From an uncultured bacterium (lineage in GTDB: Bacteria > Verrucomicrobiota > Verrucomicrobiia > Verrucomicrobiales > V1-33), in NCBI GenBank assembly GCA_903936775.1, contig CAIZWU010000238.1:1-39054 (forward strand): a stretch of DNA of 39,054 bases, written 5' to 3'. The position numbers and the translations under genes were made by a program. The stretch's first letter is position 1. Every line of letters starts with the position of its first letter. Positions 18,501-28,302 of the stretch are shown one piece after another. Under the pieces are notes generated by a model. That model had not been told where the DNA came from and did no database searches. It was given only the letters and a program-made list of their open reading frames with translations.

Positions 18501-19913
18501 GTGACCACCCGCCGCCATCTGCTCAAAACCACTGCCTGCGGATTCGGCTCGCTGGCCCTCGCGGCGATGTGCCAGAACCAGGCGTCCGGCCAGCCTCTTT
18601 TCCTCCGCCCCGGTCACGTTCCCGCCCGTGCCAAACGCGTCATTTTTCTGTTCATGGCCGGCGGAATCAGCCAGGTGGATTCATTTGATTACAAACCGCG
18701 CCTCGCCAAAGAGAACGGCAACAAACGATCGTTCGACGATGCCCGCTCGGTGGCCAAGACCGGCAAGGGAGCGGAGCAGCGGGTGATGCAGTCGCTCTGG
18801 GAGTTCCGCCAACGCGGCCAGAGCGGCCAGTGGGCTTCCGAACTCTTCCCTCACCTCGCCGGCCTGATGGATGAACTTTGCGTGGTCAAAGGAATGCACA
18901 CCGAAGGCGTCGCCCACGGCCCTGCGACCCTGTTCCTCCATACCGGCACCACCAATTTCATCCGCCCCAGCATGGGATCATGGATCAGCTATGGGCTCGG
19001 CACCGAGAACGACAATCTGCCGTCCTTTGTCTCCATCAGCCCAAGCCTCAGCAACGGCGGACCCCGCAATTACAGCACCGCTTTCCTCCCGCCGGTGTTC
19101 CAAGGCACCCCGTTGGGACGCACCGGCCAACCTGCGGCCGAAGCCACCATCAGGAATCTCAATAACCAGATCCTCTCCAGCGGGGACAAAAACCGCCAGT
19201 TCGGGCTGCTCCGGGGCCTCCATCAGGAGCAGCTGCACCAGGCCGCCGGCAGCGGCCATCAGGAAGCTGTGGAAGCTGTCATCAATTCCTACGAACTCGC
19301 CTGGCGGCTCCAGGCCAATGCCCCGGATGTGCTTGACCTCGCTGGCGAATCGGCAGCCACCCAAAGCCTTTACGGCATCGGTCAAAAACCTACCGACAAC
19401 TTCGGCCGCCAGTGCCTGATGGCCCGGCGTCTGGCGGAATCCGGCGTGCGCTATATCCAGGTCAACTATACCGACAACAGCAACAATCCGGCGTGGGATC
19501 AGCATGGCAATATGCCGCAGCACAAAAATCACGCCATGGCCGTCGACCAACCGGTCGCCGGTCTCCTCCAGGATCTCAAACAGCGCGGCCTGCTGGAAGA
19601 CACCCTCGTCTGGTTCGGCAGCGAATTCGGCCGCACCCCGTATGCCCAGGACAATGGCACCGGGCGCGACCACAACCCGCTTGGTTTCACCCAGTGGCTC
19701 GCCGGGGCGGGGGTCAAACCCGGATTCAGCTATGGCGAAACAGACGAGTTCGGCCATCTCGCCATTGCCGGCAAAATCCACATGCATGACCTGCATGCCA
19801 CCATCCTCCACCTGCTCGGCCTGGATCACGAACGGCTCACCTTCCGCCATGCCGGACGGGACTTCCGCCTCACCGATGTCCATGGCCATGTGGTCAAGGA
19901 AATCCTCTCCTGA
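18501..19913 (+). CDS. Tat-exported DUF1501 protein (module C)
   Basis: A 470-residue DUF1501 protein starting at GTG. The Tat signal is at the very N-terminus (TTRRHLLK, then GFGSLALAAM). It is closely related in layout to the module A protein: AKRVIFLFMAGGISQVDSFD, SMGSWISYGLG, WDQHGNM, SEFGRTP, GRDHNPLG, SYGETDEFGH and HDLHATILHLLG. All motifs expected for the alkaline-phosphatase-like core are present. It is co-directional with and 36 bases downstream of its cytochrome partner. The GTG is chosen because no ATG precedes the twin-arginine motif in frame. Confidence 0.9.
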   Translation: MTTRRHLLKTTACGFGSLALAAMCQNQASGQPLFLRPGHVPARAKRVIFLFMAGGISQVDSFDYKPRLAKENGNKRSFDDARSVAKTGKGAEQRVMQSLWEFRQRGQSGQWASELFPHLAGLMDELCVVKGMHTEGVAHGPATLFLHTGTTNFIRPSMGSWISYGLGTENDNLPSFVSISPSLSNGGPRNYSTAFLPPVFQGTPLGRTGQPAAEATIRNLNNQILSSGDKNRQFGLLRGLHQEQLHQAAGSGHQEAVEAVINSYELAWRLQANAPDVLDLAGESAATQSLYGIGQKPTDNFGRQCLMARRLAESGVRYIQVNYTDNSNNPAWDQHGNMPQHKNHAMAVDQPVAGLLQDLKQRGLLEDTLVWFGSEFGRTPYAQDNGTGRDHNPLGFTQWLAGAGVKPGFSYGETDEFGHLAIAGKIHMHDLHATILHLLGLDHERLTFRHAGRDFRLTDVHGHVVKEILS

Positions 19914-20113
19914 TTCCCGGCCATTCCTTTCCACTGGACCCGGGCCAAAAACGAACCCCGGGCGGGAATGAATCCATCCCCGGCCAAGTGTAACCCACAG
20001 AACACCAGGGATTCCCCTGGGCCAGATCCGTATTTGCGTGAAAGAGAAGGCTCCACTTTGCGCTTATCCGTCAAGGAAGGTGAAACAGGATTGATTCATC
20101 CACCCATCCGCTC
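19914..20113. other. 200-base gap between modules C and D
   Basis: No coding potential is visible. A six-base inverted repeat, CCAGGG-attc-CCCTGG (20005-20020), has no T-run after it. The gap separates module C from the DUF1501-led module D and probably carries the module D promoter. Confidence 0.3.
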
Positions 20114-21457
20114 ATGAAAACCCCCACTTTCGGCGACATCGTCACCTGGCCGCAGGACCCCGCCCATTTCCGCACCCAACGGCGAAGTTTTCTCAGGGTC
20201 GGCGTGCTCGGCGGCCTCGGCCTGACCCTCGGCGATCTCCTCCGCACCACCGCCCGGGCGGACCTCAAACATTACGACAGCAAGGAAGGGAAAGCGAAGA
20301 GCATCATCCACATCACCCTTGGCGGTGGCATGGCCGCCCAGGAAAGCTGGGATCCGAAACCCGAAGCCCCGCTCGAATACCGCGGCCCGCTCGGCGTCGC
20401 CAAAACCTGCCTGCCCGGCGTCGCCTTCAGCGAAAACCTTAGCCACACCGCCAAGGTCACTGACAAGATGACCGTCATCCGCAGCATGACCGGCCGCGAG
20501 GCGGACCACGGCCGCGCCACTTACACGATGTTCACCGGCTACCGCATGAGCCCGGCCCTGAAGCATCCTTCCGCCGGCTCCATCATCTCCCACGAGTTCG
20601 GCAGCCGCAACGGCCTGCCCGCCTACATCGGCGTGCCGAACGTGCACCCGGACGCGGGCACCGGCTACCTCAGTGCGAAATATGCCGGTTTCGGCATCGG
20701 CGGCGATCCTGGCAAAGGCGACTTCAAGGTCCGCGACCTCACCCTCATGCCGCACGTGGATGAATCCCGCTTCACCCGCCGCCGCGGCCTCCGCCTCGCG
20801 GTGGAAGACCACTTCCGCTCGCTCGACACAAAATCCGACGCCCTCGGCGCCATGGATGAGTTCTACCAGCAGGCTTATACCCTGATCAGTTCCGCCAGTG
20901 CGCGCGATGCCTTCGATCTTTCCAAGGAACCGGCCAAACTAGCCGAAACCTACGGCAAAAACGAAGCCGGTGGCCGCCTCCTCCTAGCGCGCCGCCTGGT
21001 GGAATCCGGCGTCCGCATGGTCAACGTTTCCTACGGCGGATGGGACCACCACGCCGGGATCGCAGACAACATCCGCAAACAACTTCCGCCGTTGGACCAG
21101 GCGCTGGCCGCCCTCATCACCGACCTTGATCAACGCGGGCTGCTGGACAGCACCATCGTGATGGTCACCAGCGAATTCGGCCGCACCCCCAAAATCAACG
21201 CCACCGCCGGCCGCGACCACTTCGCCCGCGTCTTCTCCTGCATGGTCGCCGGTGGCGGGTTCACCCGGGGCCAGATTTTTGGTGCCACCGATGCCACCGC
21301 CACGGAACCTGAATCCAATCCCGTCGCCGTGGAGGATCTCATGACCACGGTCTATCACCAGATGGGCATCAATGCCGACAAGGAACTGATGGCCCCCGGC
21401 GGACGCCCCATGGAAATCGTGGACGGCGGACGCATCGTGAAGGAAATCCTCACTTGA
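20114..21457 (+). CDS. Tat-exported DUF1501 protein (module D)
   Basis: A 447-residue DUF1501 protein. The Tat signal (TQRRSFLR at about 21-28, then GVLGGLGLTLGDLL) follows a longer n-region than in the other copies. Landmarks: HITLGGGMAAQESWDPKP, GGWDHHAGI, SEFGRTPK, GRDHFARV and MTTVYHQMGI. It starts the module D operon instead of following its cytochrome. Downstream come the PPC protein (start 9 bases after this stop), the cytochrome and the WD40 protein. This four-gene order is a recurring arrangement in Planctomycetes and Verrucomicrobia as I remember it. Confidence 0.9.
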   Translation: MKTPTFGDIVTWPQDPAHFRTQRRSFLRVGVLGGLGLTLGDLLRTTARADLKHYDSKEGKAKSIIHITLGGGMAAQESWDPKPEAPLEYRGPLGVAKTCLPGVAFSENLSHTAKVTDKMTVIRSMTGREADHGRATYTMFTGYRMSPALKHPSAGSIISHEFGSRNGLPAYIGVPNVHPDAGTGYLSAKYAGFGIGGDPGKGDFKVRDLTLMPHVDESRFTRRRGLRLAVEDHFRSLDTKSDALGAMDEFYQQAYTLISSASARDAFDLSKEPAKLAETYGKNEAGGRLLLARRLVESGVRMVNVSYGGWDHHAGIADNIRKQLPPLDQALAALITDLDQRGLLDSTIVMVTSEFGRTPKINATAGRDHFARVFSCMVAGGGFTRGQIFGATDATATEPESNPVAVEDLMTTVYHQMGINADKELMAPGGRPMEIVDGGRIVKEILT

Positions 21458-21465
21458 TTCCCGCG

Positions 21466-23976
21466 ATGGCCAACCCCGCCCTCCGCCTGTCCTTCCCTGT
21501 CAACCTCCTTACCCTGGCCGCCGTCACCCTGACAGCCCGCGCCGGAGCCCAGGACAAGGGCAGCCCTGACAAATTCGAGGGTAATCCCTCCGTCACCAGC
21601 CACTGGCCCCGCGGCGCCCAGCGCGGCACCACCGTGGAGGTGGAATTCACCGGCACCCGCCTGGGCGATCCCCGCAGTGTGGTCTGCCTCACGACGCAGG
21701 CCATCACCTGCACCAGCGTCTCGGTCCCGCCACCTTCAGCCAATCCGGCTCCGCGGCCCGGAAATCCGCCGCCTTCCACCGCGGTGGCCACGCTCCGGAT
21801 CGCTCCGGACTGCCCATCCGGCCAACATGTCATCCGCCTGCTGACCTCCAGCGGCGTGGCGGATATCGCCACCTTCTGGATCGGCAGCCTGCCCGAAGTG
21901 GTGGAGCAGGAACATGCCGTCAATTCCAAAACCGACCGCAACGGCACCAGCGGACAAGCCGAACTCATCCCGTTGGACCGCACCGTGAACGGGACCCTGA
22001 ACGGCATGGAGCCTGACACCTTCCGCGTCGAACTCAAACAAGGCCAGCTGTTCACCGCCGAGCTCGAAGCCACCCGCCTCCGCAGCACGCCCCGCGAAGA
22101 TGGCTTCCAGCCCGGCCTCGGGATCACCGATGCCGCCGGGAAAATCCTTGCCTCCGGCAGCGACCACCCGCTTTTCCTGACAGATCCTTTCCTCAGCCTT
22201 GCCGCCCCCGCCGACGGTCCGCTTTTTGTCACCATCCGCCCTGCGCTGCCGCCGGAAAACACCTCCCGCCGCATCCCCTACCGGCTCCATCTCGGCGCCT
22301 TCCAACGGCCGGATGGCGTCTATCCGGCCGGCGGCAATCCCGGCACCGCCCTCGCCGCCGGGCTCCAGGGCCTGCCGGACGGCCAGAACCCCAGGGTCAC
22401 CATCCCCCTGCCCTCATCCGGTCCTGACTTCCCGTGGCAAGCCTCCCCCGGCACGCCCTCACCCAATCTGCTGCGCCTCCTTGCCGGGCCAAACGTCCTT
22501 GAAAGCGAGCCCAACGAAACTCCGGAACAGGCCACCGCCGTCCCTGCCGGTCCCTTGCCCTTCGCCTGCAATGGACGCCTCGCCACGGCCGGGGATACCG
22601 ACCACTTCCGCTTCACCGCCAAAAAGGATGAGCGCCTTCAATTCCGCGCCTTTGCCCAGGCCCTGGGTTCGCCGCTCGATCTCAAACTCGCCATCACCCG
22701 CGCCGGCGACTCCAGCAAAACCGAACGCGCCGACGACTCCAATGACGAGCAGCTGGGCCTGTTCGATTCCGGCACCGTCCGCGAAAAGCTGGACCCCCTC
22801 CTCCTCTTCACGCCCCCCGCCGACGGTGAATATTTCTTAACCGTCAACGAAAGCCAGGGCAGCACTGCCCCGCAAAATATCTACCGCATCGAAGCCACCG
22901 CTGCCGATTCCGGTTTCATCTCGACCCTGCAACCCCTCGACCGCAACACCCGGCTCCTGCGGAACGCTGTCTCCATCGCCCGCGGCAACCGCGTCAATGC
23001 CACCTTCAGCGCCCGTCCCCTGCCCGGCACCACCCCGGCCGGGGAATATATTCTGACGGCCACTGGTCTCCCGGCCGGAGTCACCCTGCTTTCGGAACCC
23101 TTCAACCTGCCCGCGGCCCGCATTCCGGTACTGTTCGAAGCCTCTCCCGATGCTGCGCCGGCCATTACGGCGGTCACCATCGGCATCCAGTCCCGGGATG
23201 GCCAAACCAACTATCCTGACACCTTGCGCCATACCATTCCCCTGGCCCAGCTGGGGAACGATGCCACGCAATTTGTCACGGTGGACCGCCTTGCGGTGGC
23301 CGTCTGCGATCCCGCCCCCTTCAAGCTCACCGTCGCTCCCGCGCACGGCCCCCTGATGAAAAACGGCGAACTGGAACTCGAGGTCTCCCTCGAACGCGCC
23401 CCTGGTTTTGAAGAACCGCTGGATATCCTCCTGGAGACCCCGCCCACGGGAATCATCGGCGCCCAGGGCGTCACCCTGACCGGCGATCAAAAATCCACCG
23501 GTTTCCGTCTCGCCGCCGACACCAACGCCACCCCCGGCCAATATCCCGTCATTCTCACTGCCCGGAACAAATCAGGAGACAACCGCACCGGGGCCGGCAA
23601 AATCTATACCGCCTCCAATCTGGTCCCGGTTGAAATTGCGGACCCCTATCTGAAAATCAAATTCGCCCGTGCCCGCATCGAACGCGGCATGGAAACTACC
23701 GTCACCGCCACCCTCGAGCGCCTGCGCGAACTCCCCGGCAAGGCCACCGCCACGCTGATCCGCCTGCCCCGCGGGGTCACCCTCAAAGGCGAACCCGTCG
23801 CGGTCGGCCCTGACAATACCCTCACCTTCACCGTCTCCTCCACCCAGGATGCCCTCGTCGGCACCTATCAAGGTATGGCCTGCGAGATTTCGGTGGAGAG
23901 CAACGGCGGCCACCTCCGCCAGATCGCCGGTTCCGGCCCCATCCGGGTCGATCCCTCGCGTCAAGCCAACCCCTGA
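21466..23976 (+). CDS. Exported protein with PPC (pre-peptidase C-terminal-like) beta-sandwich domains
   Basis: An 836-residue exported protein with a signal peptide (MANPALRL..., cleavage near ARAGA). It has an IPT/TIG-like opening (WPRGAQRGTTVEVEFTGTRLG). Two PPC-like domains follow, the clearest beginning with ESEPNETPEQA and continuing DTDHFRFTAKKDERL through ADGEYFLTVNE. The C-terminal half is a set of further beta-sandwich segments. I see no catalytic motif, so it is probably a binding or spacer protein. A TTG overlapping the stop of the DUF1501 gene is in frame, but the ATG at 21466 gives the better signal peptide. It sits 6 bases before the module D cytochrome. Confidence 0.85.
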   Translation: MANPALRLSFPVNLLTLAAVTLTARAGAQDKGSPDKFEGNPSVTSHWPRGAQRGTTVEVEFTGTRLGDPRSVVCLTTQAITCTSVSVPPPSANPAPRPGNPPPSTAVATLRIAPDCPSGQHVIRLLTSSGVADIATFWIGSLPEVVEQEHAVNSKTDRNGTSGQAELIPLDRTVNGTLNGMEPDTFRVELKQGQLFTAELEATRLRSTPREDGFQPGLGITDAAGKILASGSDHPLFLTDPFLSLAAPADGPLFVTIRPALPPENTSRRIPYRLHLGAFQRPDGVYPAGGNPGTALAAGLQGLPDGQNPRVTIPLPSSGPDFPWQASPGTPSPNLLRLLAGPNVLESEPNETPEQATAVPAGPLPFACNGRLATAGDTDHFRFTAKKDERLQFRAFAQALGSPLDLKLAITRAGDSSKTERADDSNDEQLGLFDSGTVREKLDPLLLFTPPADGEYFLTVNESQGSTAPQNIYRIEATAADSGFISTLQPLDRNTRLLRNAVSIARGNRVNATFSARPLPGTTPAGEYILTATGLPAGVTLLSEPFNLPAARIPVLFEASPDAAPAITAVTIGIQSRDGQTNYPDTLRHTIPLAQLGNDATQFVTVDRLAVAVCDPAPFKLTVAPAHGPLMKNGELELEVSLERAPGFEEPLDILLETPPTGIIGAQGVTLTGDQKSTGFRLAADTNATPGQYPVILTARNKSGDNRTGAGKIYTASNLVPVEIADPYLKIKFARARIERGMETTVTATLERLRELPGKATATLIRLPRGVTLKGEPVAVGPDNTLTFTVSSTQDALVGTYQGMACEISVESNGGHLRQIAGSGPIRVDPSRQANP

Positions 23977-23982
23977 TCCCCC

Positions 23983-26433
23983 GTGCGTCCGCTCCCCCTG
24001 CTTTTCCTGCTTCCCTTCAGCGCCTCCGCCGCCCTGAAGGTCTATCCTGACCGTGTCACCCTCACCGGGCCGCAGTCCCGTCAGGCCCTTGTTGTGCAGC
24101 ACGTCGCCGGCGACGGCCGCACCACCGATGTCACCGCCAACGTCAAAGTCCAAAGCCCTGCACCTGTCCAATGGGATGCCCCCACCGGGCTGCTTGCCCC
24201 CACCGGGGATGGCTCCGGCGAAGCCGTGATCCAGTGGGAAAACGAACAGGCCACCCTGACCGTCACCACCACCGGTTTCGCCCAGGCCCGCACGCCCTCT
24301 TTCCGGCTGGATGTCGAACCCGTCCTGATGCGTGCCGGCTGCAATACCGGCTCCTGCCATGGCTCCGGCCGCGGGCAGGACGGCTTCCGGCTTTCCCTGT
24401 TCGGTTATGATCCCGCCGGCGATTTTTTCCGACTCACCCGCGAAATGATCGGCCGCCGCGTGGACCTCGAAGTCCCCGCCCAAAGCCTTGTCCTCGAAAA
24501 ATCCATCGGGGCCGTGCCGCACACCGGGGGCACCCTCTTCAAGCCGGACTCGGATTATTACCGGGTGCTCCACGACTGGATCGCCGCCGGAGCCAAGGAC
24601 GACGCCCCGGGCACCCTCCTCGCCACCGGAATCCGGATTTTCCCCGACAAAATCGAGGTCCGCGCCTCCGCCACGGACCCGGCCCACCACCGCACCCTCG
24701 TGATGGCGGAATATTCGGACGGCAGCCTGCGCGATGTCACCCGCCTCGCGCTTTTCCTATCCAACAACGATTCCACCGCCACCATCGGCAAAGATGGCAC
24801 CGTCACGGCCGGCTCATCCGGAGGCGCCCATGTTTTTGCGCGTTTTGACAAATTTACCGCCGGCACCGAGATCATCGTCCTGCCTGACCGCAAGGATTTC
24901 ACCTGGCCCGATCTGAAACCCGCCAACCCGATCGACGAGGCCGTCTTCGCCCGTCTCCGCCAACTGCAAATCGCCCCTTCTGCCCCCGCGGACGACGCCA
25001 GCTTCCTGCGCCGGGTCACACTGGACCTGACCGGCCTGCCACCGTCGCCGGAAGAACTGGCCACCTTCCTCACCGGCACCGCCCCTGACAAACGGAACGA
25101 GGGGATCGACCGGCTCCTCGCCACCGAAGCCTTCACCGATCTCTGGACCATGAAGTGGGCGGAGATTCTCCAGGTCAAGGTCAACAACCAAAACGCCGAC
25201 ACCGGCCGCAGCCGCCAGCCGGTCTGGAAATACTATCAATGGCTGCGCGCCCAGATTGCCGCCAACCGTCCCTTCAACGAACTCGTCCGCGACCTGATCC
25301 GCGCCGAAGGCAGCAACACCGCCAACCCGCCGGCCAACTACTACACTTCCGCCAACGGCAACATCAGGACCCCGATGGAGCGCGCCGAGGACACCGCGCA
25401 GCTCTTCCTCGGCACCCGCATCCAGTGCGCCCAATGCCACAACCACCCTTTCGACCGCTGGACGATGGATGACTACTATGGCTTCACCGCCTTCTTCAAA
25501 GGCGTCTCCCAGAAAAAAGGAGCCAGCGCCACCGAGGTTTTCATCTTCAACCGTCCTGGCCAAACGACGGTCGACCACCCCGTCGATGGACGGGCGGTCA
25601 GTCCGCGCTTCCTCGGGGGCGATCAGCCGGACCTCAAAGGCGGCGATCCACGGCACTTCCTCGCCGACTGGCTGACGGCCCCTGGCAACGACACCTTCGC
25701 CCGCACCCTTGCCAACCGTGCCTGGTTCCACTTCTTCGGCCGCGGGGTCATCGAACCCGTGGACGACGGCCGCATCAGCAACCCGCCATCCAATGAGAAA
25801 CTTCTGGCCACCCTCGCGGACCACCTCCGCTCCGCCAATTTTGACATCCGGTCCCTCATCCGCACCATCTGCCAGAGCCAGACCTATCAGCTTTCCAGCA
25901 CCGCCAACGAAACCAATGCCAGCGACGGCCGCAACTTTTCCCGCAGCTACGTCCGGCGGCTCCAGGCCGAAGTCATCCTCGACACCCTCGCGGCGGTGAC
26001 GGGCACGCCAAACAGCTTCTCCGGCCAGATGCCCGGCACCCGCGCCACCCAGATCTTCGATGGCGGGGCCGACCGTGATTATTTCCTGAAGACCTTCGGC
26101 AGCAGCAAACGCGAGACTGTCTGCACCGCCGAAGTCCGCATGGAGCCCACCCTCACCCAGGCGCTGCATCTGATTAACGGCAACGTCGTCGATGGCGCCA
26201 TCCAGCGTTCCCCGGTCCTCACAGAGTTGATGAAACAAAAGCCGACCGCCGAAGCCGGCGTGGTTGCTCTTTACGAACGCGCCCTCGCGCGCCGCCCCAC
26301 GGAGTATGAACTGGCCCGCTTCATGGAGTCCGCACGCAGCCTGCCGGAGGGCGATCAGGCCGCGCTGCGCAAGTTCTTCGATGACACCCTCTGGGCTCTC
26401 ATCAACACCACCGAATTCGCCTTCAACCACTAG
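23983..26433 (+). CDS. DUF1549/DUF1553 cytochrome protein with bacterial Ig-like region (module D)
   Basis: An 816-residue exported protein starting at GTG, with a short signal peptide (MRPLPLLFLLPFSASA). An Ig-like N-terminal segment (about 17-110) precedes an unusual heme-type motif CNTGSCH (120-126), which is CX4CH instead of CXXCH; to my knowledge this is normal for this branch. A second Ig-like region spans about 216-300 (PDKIEVRASA..., GTVTAGSSGGAHVFARF). DUF1549 has CAQCHNHPFDRW (482-493), a standard CXXCH. DUF1553 begins near TFARTLANRAWFHFFGRG. It has no LamG or sugar-binding insert. The neighbouring PPC and WD40 genes may supply those surfaces. Confidence 0.88.
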   Translation: MRPLPLLFLLPFSASAALKVYPDRVTLTGPQSRQALVVQHVAGDGRTTDVTANVKVQSPAPVQWDAPTGLLAPTGDGSGEAVIQWENEQATLTVTTTGFAQARTPSFRLDVEPVLMRAGCNTGSCHGSGRGQDGFRLSLFGYDPAGDFFRLTREMIGRRVDLEVPAQSLVLEKSIGAVPHTGGTLFKPDSDYYRVLHDWIAAGAKDDAPGTLLATGIRIFPDKIEVRASATDPAHHRTLVMAEYSDGSLRDVTRLALFLSNNDSTATIGKDGTVTAGSSGGAHVFARFDKFTAGTEIIVLPDRKDFTWPDLKPANPIDEAVFARLRQLQIAPSAPADDASFLRRVTLDLTGLPPSPEELATFLTGTAPDKRNEGIDRLLATEAFTDLWTMKWAEILQVKVNNQNADTGRSRQPVWKYYQWLRAQIAANRPFNELVRDLIRAEGSNTANPPANYYTSANGNIRTPMERAEDTAQLFLGTRIQCAQCHNHPFDRWTMDDYYGFTAFFKGVSQKKGASATEVFIFNRPGQTTVDHPVDGRAVSPRFLGGDQPDLKGGDPRHFLADWLTAPGNDTFARTLANRAWFHFFGRGVIEPVDDGRISNPPSNEKLLATLADHLRSANFDIRSLIRTICQSQTYQLSSTANETNASDGRNFSRSYVRRLQAEVILDTLAAVTGTPNSFSGQMPGTRATQIFDGGADRDYFLKTFGSSKRETVCTAEVRMEPTLTQALHLINGNVVDGAIQRSPVLTELMKQKPTAEAGVVALYERALARRPTEYELARFMESARSLPEGDQAALRKFFDDTLWALINTTEFAFNH

Positions 26434-26438
26434 GACGC

Positions 26439-26555
26439 TGACGGGCCACGAATGATCACGGATTGATGAAGATCTTTACTATCACCATTCAAGTGAACCC
26501 CTTTTTAAGCACATCCGTGAACATCAGAAATATCCGTGCCATCCGTGGCCCGTCA
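26439..26555. repeat. Palindromic intergenic element, copy A
   Basis: A 117-base element with inverted ends. Left end TGACGGGCCACG (26439-26450) continues with ATCACGGAT; right end ATCCGTGGCCCGTCA is at 26541-26555, with two further CCGTG repeats between 26510 and 26540. It lies just after the module D cytochrome stop. The same ends occur at 31702-31838. Elements built from CACGGAT/ATCCGTG repeats are, as I recall, widespread dispersed repeats in environmental bacterial genomes. It has no coding capacity of its own. Confidence 0.75.
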
Positions 26556-26585
26556 TTTCCAAAGACAGTTTTCTGCCTCCCGCTT

Positions 26586-27995
26586 GTGGTCCGGCTCCCG
26601 GTCCTGGCCCTCTGCGCCACCTCCCTCCCCGCCTTCGCCGCCCCGGTGTATCAGGACGACGTCCTGCCCATCTTCCGCGAGCACTGCAACAGCTGCCACA
26701 ATCCTGACAAACTGAAGGCGGATCTTGATCTCACCACCTACGAGACCACCATGAAGGGCGGCAGCAGCGGCACTTCCATCGCCGGCACCAGCCCCGATAC
26801 CAGCCTGCTCTACCGCGTGGTGGCCCATCTCGAAGAGCCCGAAATGCCGCCCAAAAAACCCAGGCTTCCGGACGAATCGCTAGCAATTATCAAAACCTGG
26901 ATCGAAGGCGGCTGTCTGCCCACCACCGGAGGCACTGCCGCAAAATCCCGAGACTCCGCCCTCGCCATGGCCCTCCCGGCGGCGACTGCGGCCAGCGAAG
27001 GCCCTCCGCCGCTCCCCGAGTCCGTCCCCGCCGCCCCCGCCGGTTTGCTGGACCGCCCATCCCCGGTCACCACCCTCGCCGCCAGCCCCCGCGCGCCCCT
27101 GCTCGCGCTGGCCCGCAATCAGTCGATCGCGCTGCTCGATTCCACCACCGGCGCCCCGCTGGGAGCGCTGGCCTTCCCGGAGCGGTCCGCGACCGTGCTC
27201 CGCTTTAGCCGCGATGGCACCCTGCTCCTTGCCGCCGGAGGACGCGGAGCGCATTCCGGCAAAGCAGTGGTCTTTGACATCAAAACCGGAAGACGCCTCA
27301 TTGAAGCCGGCAGTGAAGCCAGCGATGCCATCCTTGCCGCCGACCTCAGCCCCGACCGCCAACTCCTCGCCACCGGGGGACCTGACAAATTGATCCGACT
27401 TTACTCCGCCAAGGACGGCACCCTTGTCCGCATCATCAAAAAACACACCGACTGGGTCACCGCCCTCTCGTTCAGTCCTGATGGCGGAAAGCTCGCAACT
27501 GCGGACCGCAATGGCGGCCTCCACCTCTGGGACCCTGAAACCGGCACCATCCTCTTTACTCTCGCCGAACACCAGGCCCGCATCACCAGCCTCGCCTGGC
27601 GTGGCGATTCCATAGTGCTGGCCAGCGCCGGGGATGATGGCAAACTCGTCCTCTGGGATACCTCCGAAGGCTTTGCGGCCCGCAGCCTCAGCCCGCACGA
27701 TGCCGTCAAAAAGGACGAACCCGGCCGCCGCACCATGCTGCTGAAAATCCCCGGCATCCTCAGCGCCGACATCGCGCCCGACGGCCGCCTCCTCACCGCC
27801 GGCCGCGACAACACCGTCCGCCTCTTCAGCGCCACCGGCAATCTCCTCACCGTTATCAAGGAGTTCACTGAACTCCCCACCGCCGCCGTCTTCCTCAACG
27901 ATCCGGCCGCCCTCGCCACCGGGGATTTCCTCGGCCAGCTCAAGCGCTGGCAAACCAAGGACAAGACCGCCACCGGCACCGCGATTCTGCATTGA
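26586..27995 (+). CDS. Cytochrome c domain fused to a seven-bladed WD40 propeller (module D)
   Basis: A 469-residue exported protein. The GTG at 26586 gives a compact signal peptide (MVRLPVLALCATSLPAFA). An ATG at 26463 is in frame, but the extra 41 residues would mostly be encoded by the palindromic repeat, so I reject it. The cytochrome domain has CNSCH (34-38), the MPPKKPRLPD motif and the IIKTWIEGG end. After a proline/alanine linker (about 110-150) come about seven WD40-type blades, for example LSPDRQLLATGGPDKLIRLYS, FSPDGGKLATADRNGGLHLWD and ILASAGDDGKLVLWD-like strands. It is the last gene of module D and is probably a partner or docking protein for the cytochrome. Confidence 0.87.
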   Translation: MVRLPVLALCATSLPAFAAPVYQDDVLPIFREHCNSCHNPDKLKADLDLTTYETTMKGGSSGTSIAGTSPDTSLLYRVVAHLEEPEMPPKKPRLPDESLAIIKTWIEGGCLPTTGGTAAKSRDSALAMALPAATAASEGPPPLPESVPAAPAGLLDRPSPVTTLAASPRAPLLALARNQSIALLDSTTGAPLGALAFPERSATVLRFSRDGTLLLAAGGRGAHSGKAVVFDIKTGRRLIEAGSEASDAILAADLSPDRQLLATGGPDKLIRLYSAKDGTLVRIIKKHTDWVTALSFSPDGGKLATADRNGGLHLWDPETGTILFTLAEHQARITSLAWRGDSIVLASAGDDGKLVLWDTSEGFAARSLSPHDAVKKDEPGRRTMLLKIPGILSADIAPDGRLLTAGRDNTVRLFSATGNLLTVIKEFTELPTAAVFLNDPAALATGDFLGQLKRWQTKDKTATGTAILH

Positions 27996-28302
27996 AGGGG
28001 GCGGCAAATTTTCTTTCTTCCCCTTGGTTGATTGGGCGCCGGTCACTTGGAGATTTCACGAGGCCCGGTCCTTCTGTCGCTGTCCAGGAAACCAAGCACG
28101 CGTCAAATTGCGGGATTTTTCTCCTGCAAATGGCCGGGTAATTTGGTTTGGCGAGGAGATGCCTTGAGCCGGCAGGTCCGTATGAATTACGATGCCGTCT
28201 GAGGACGATTCTGATGGCTCTGCAGAATGGGACCTCCGCAAGGTGAAAAAATGTTTGTCGTTTAACGCCGCGCAGCGGTGGAATACAGAGAGACCTCACG
28301 CC
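27996..28302 (+). other. Upstream region of the sigma-factor gene
   Basis: 307 bases without a supported gene. A weak sigma70-like pair is present: TTGAGC (28164-28169), 18 bases, TACGAT (28188-28193). An in-frame ATG at 28192 overlaps that -10 and would add 37 residues with no family similarity, so it is not used. A GAGAG stretch at about 28287-28292 may serve as a weak ribosome-binding site for the ATG at 28303. Confidence 0.25.

Noticed and set aside
28192..28302. Longer N-terminus for the sigma fusion
   Set aside because: The added residues have no sigma-factor similarity and the ATG overlaps a promoter-like -10. The ATG at 28303 starts directly before sigma region 2.
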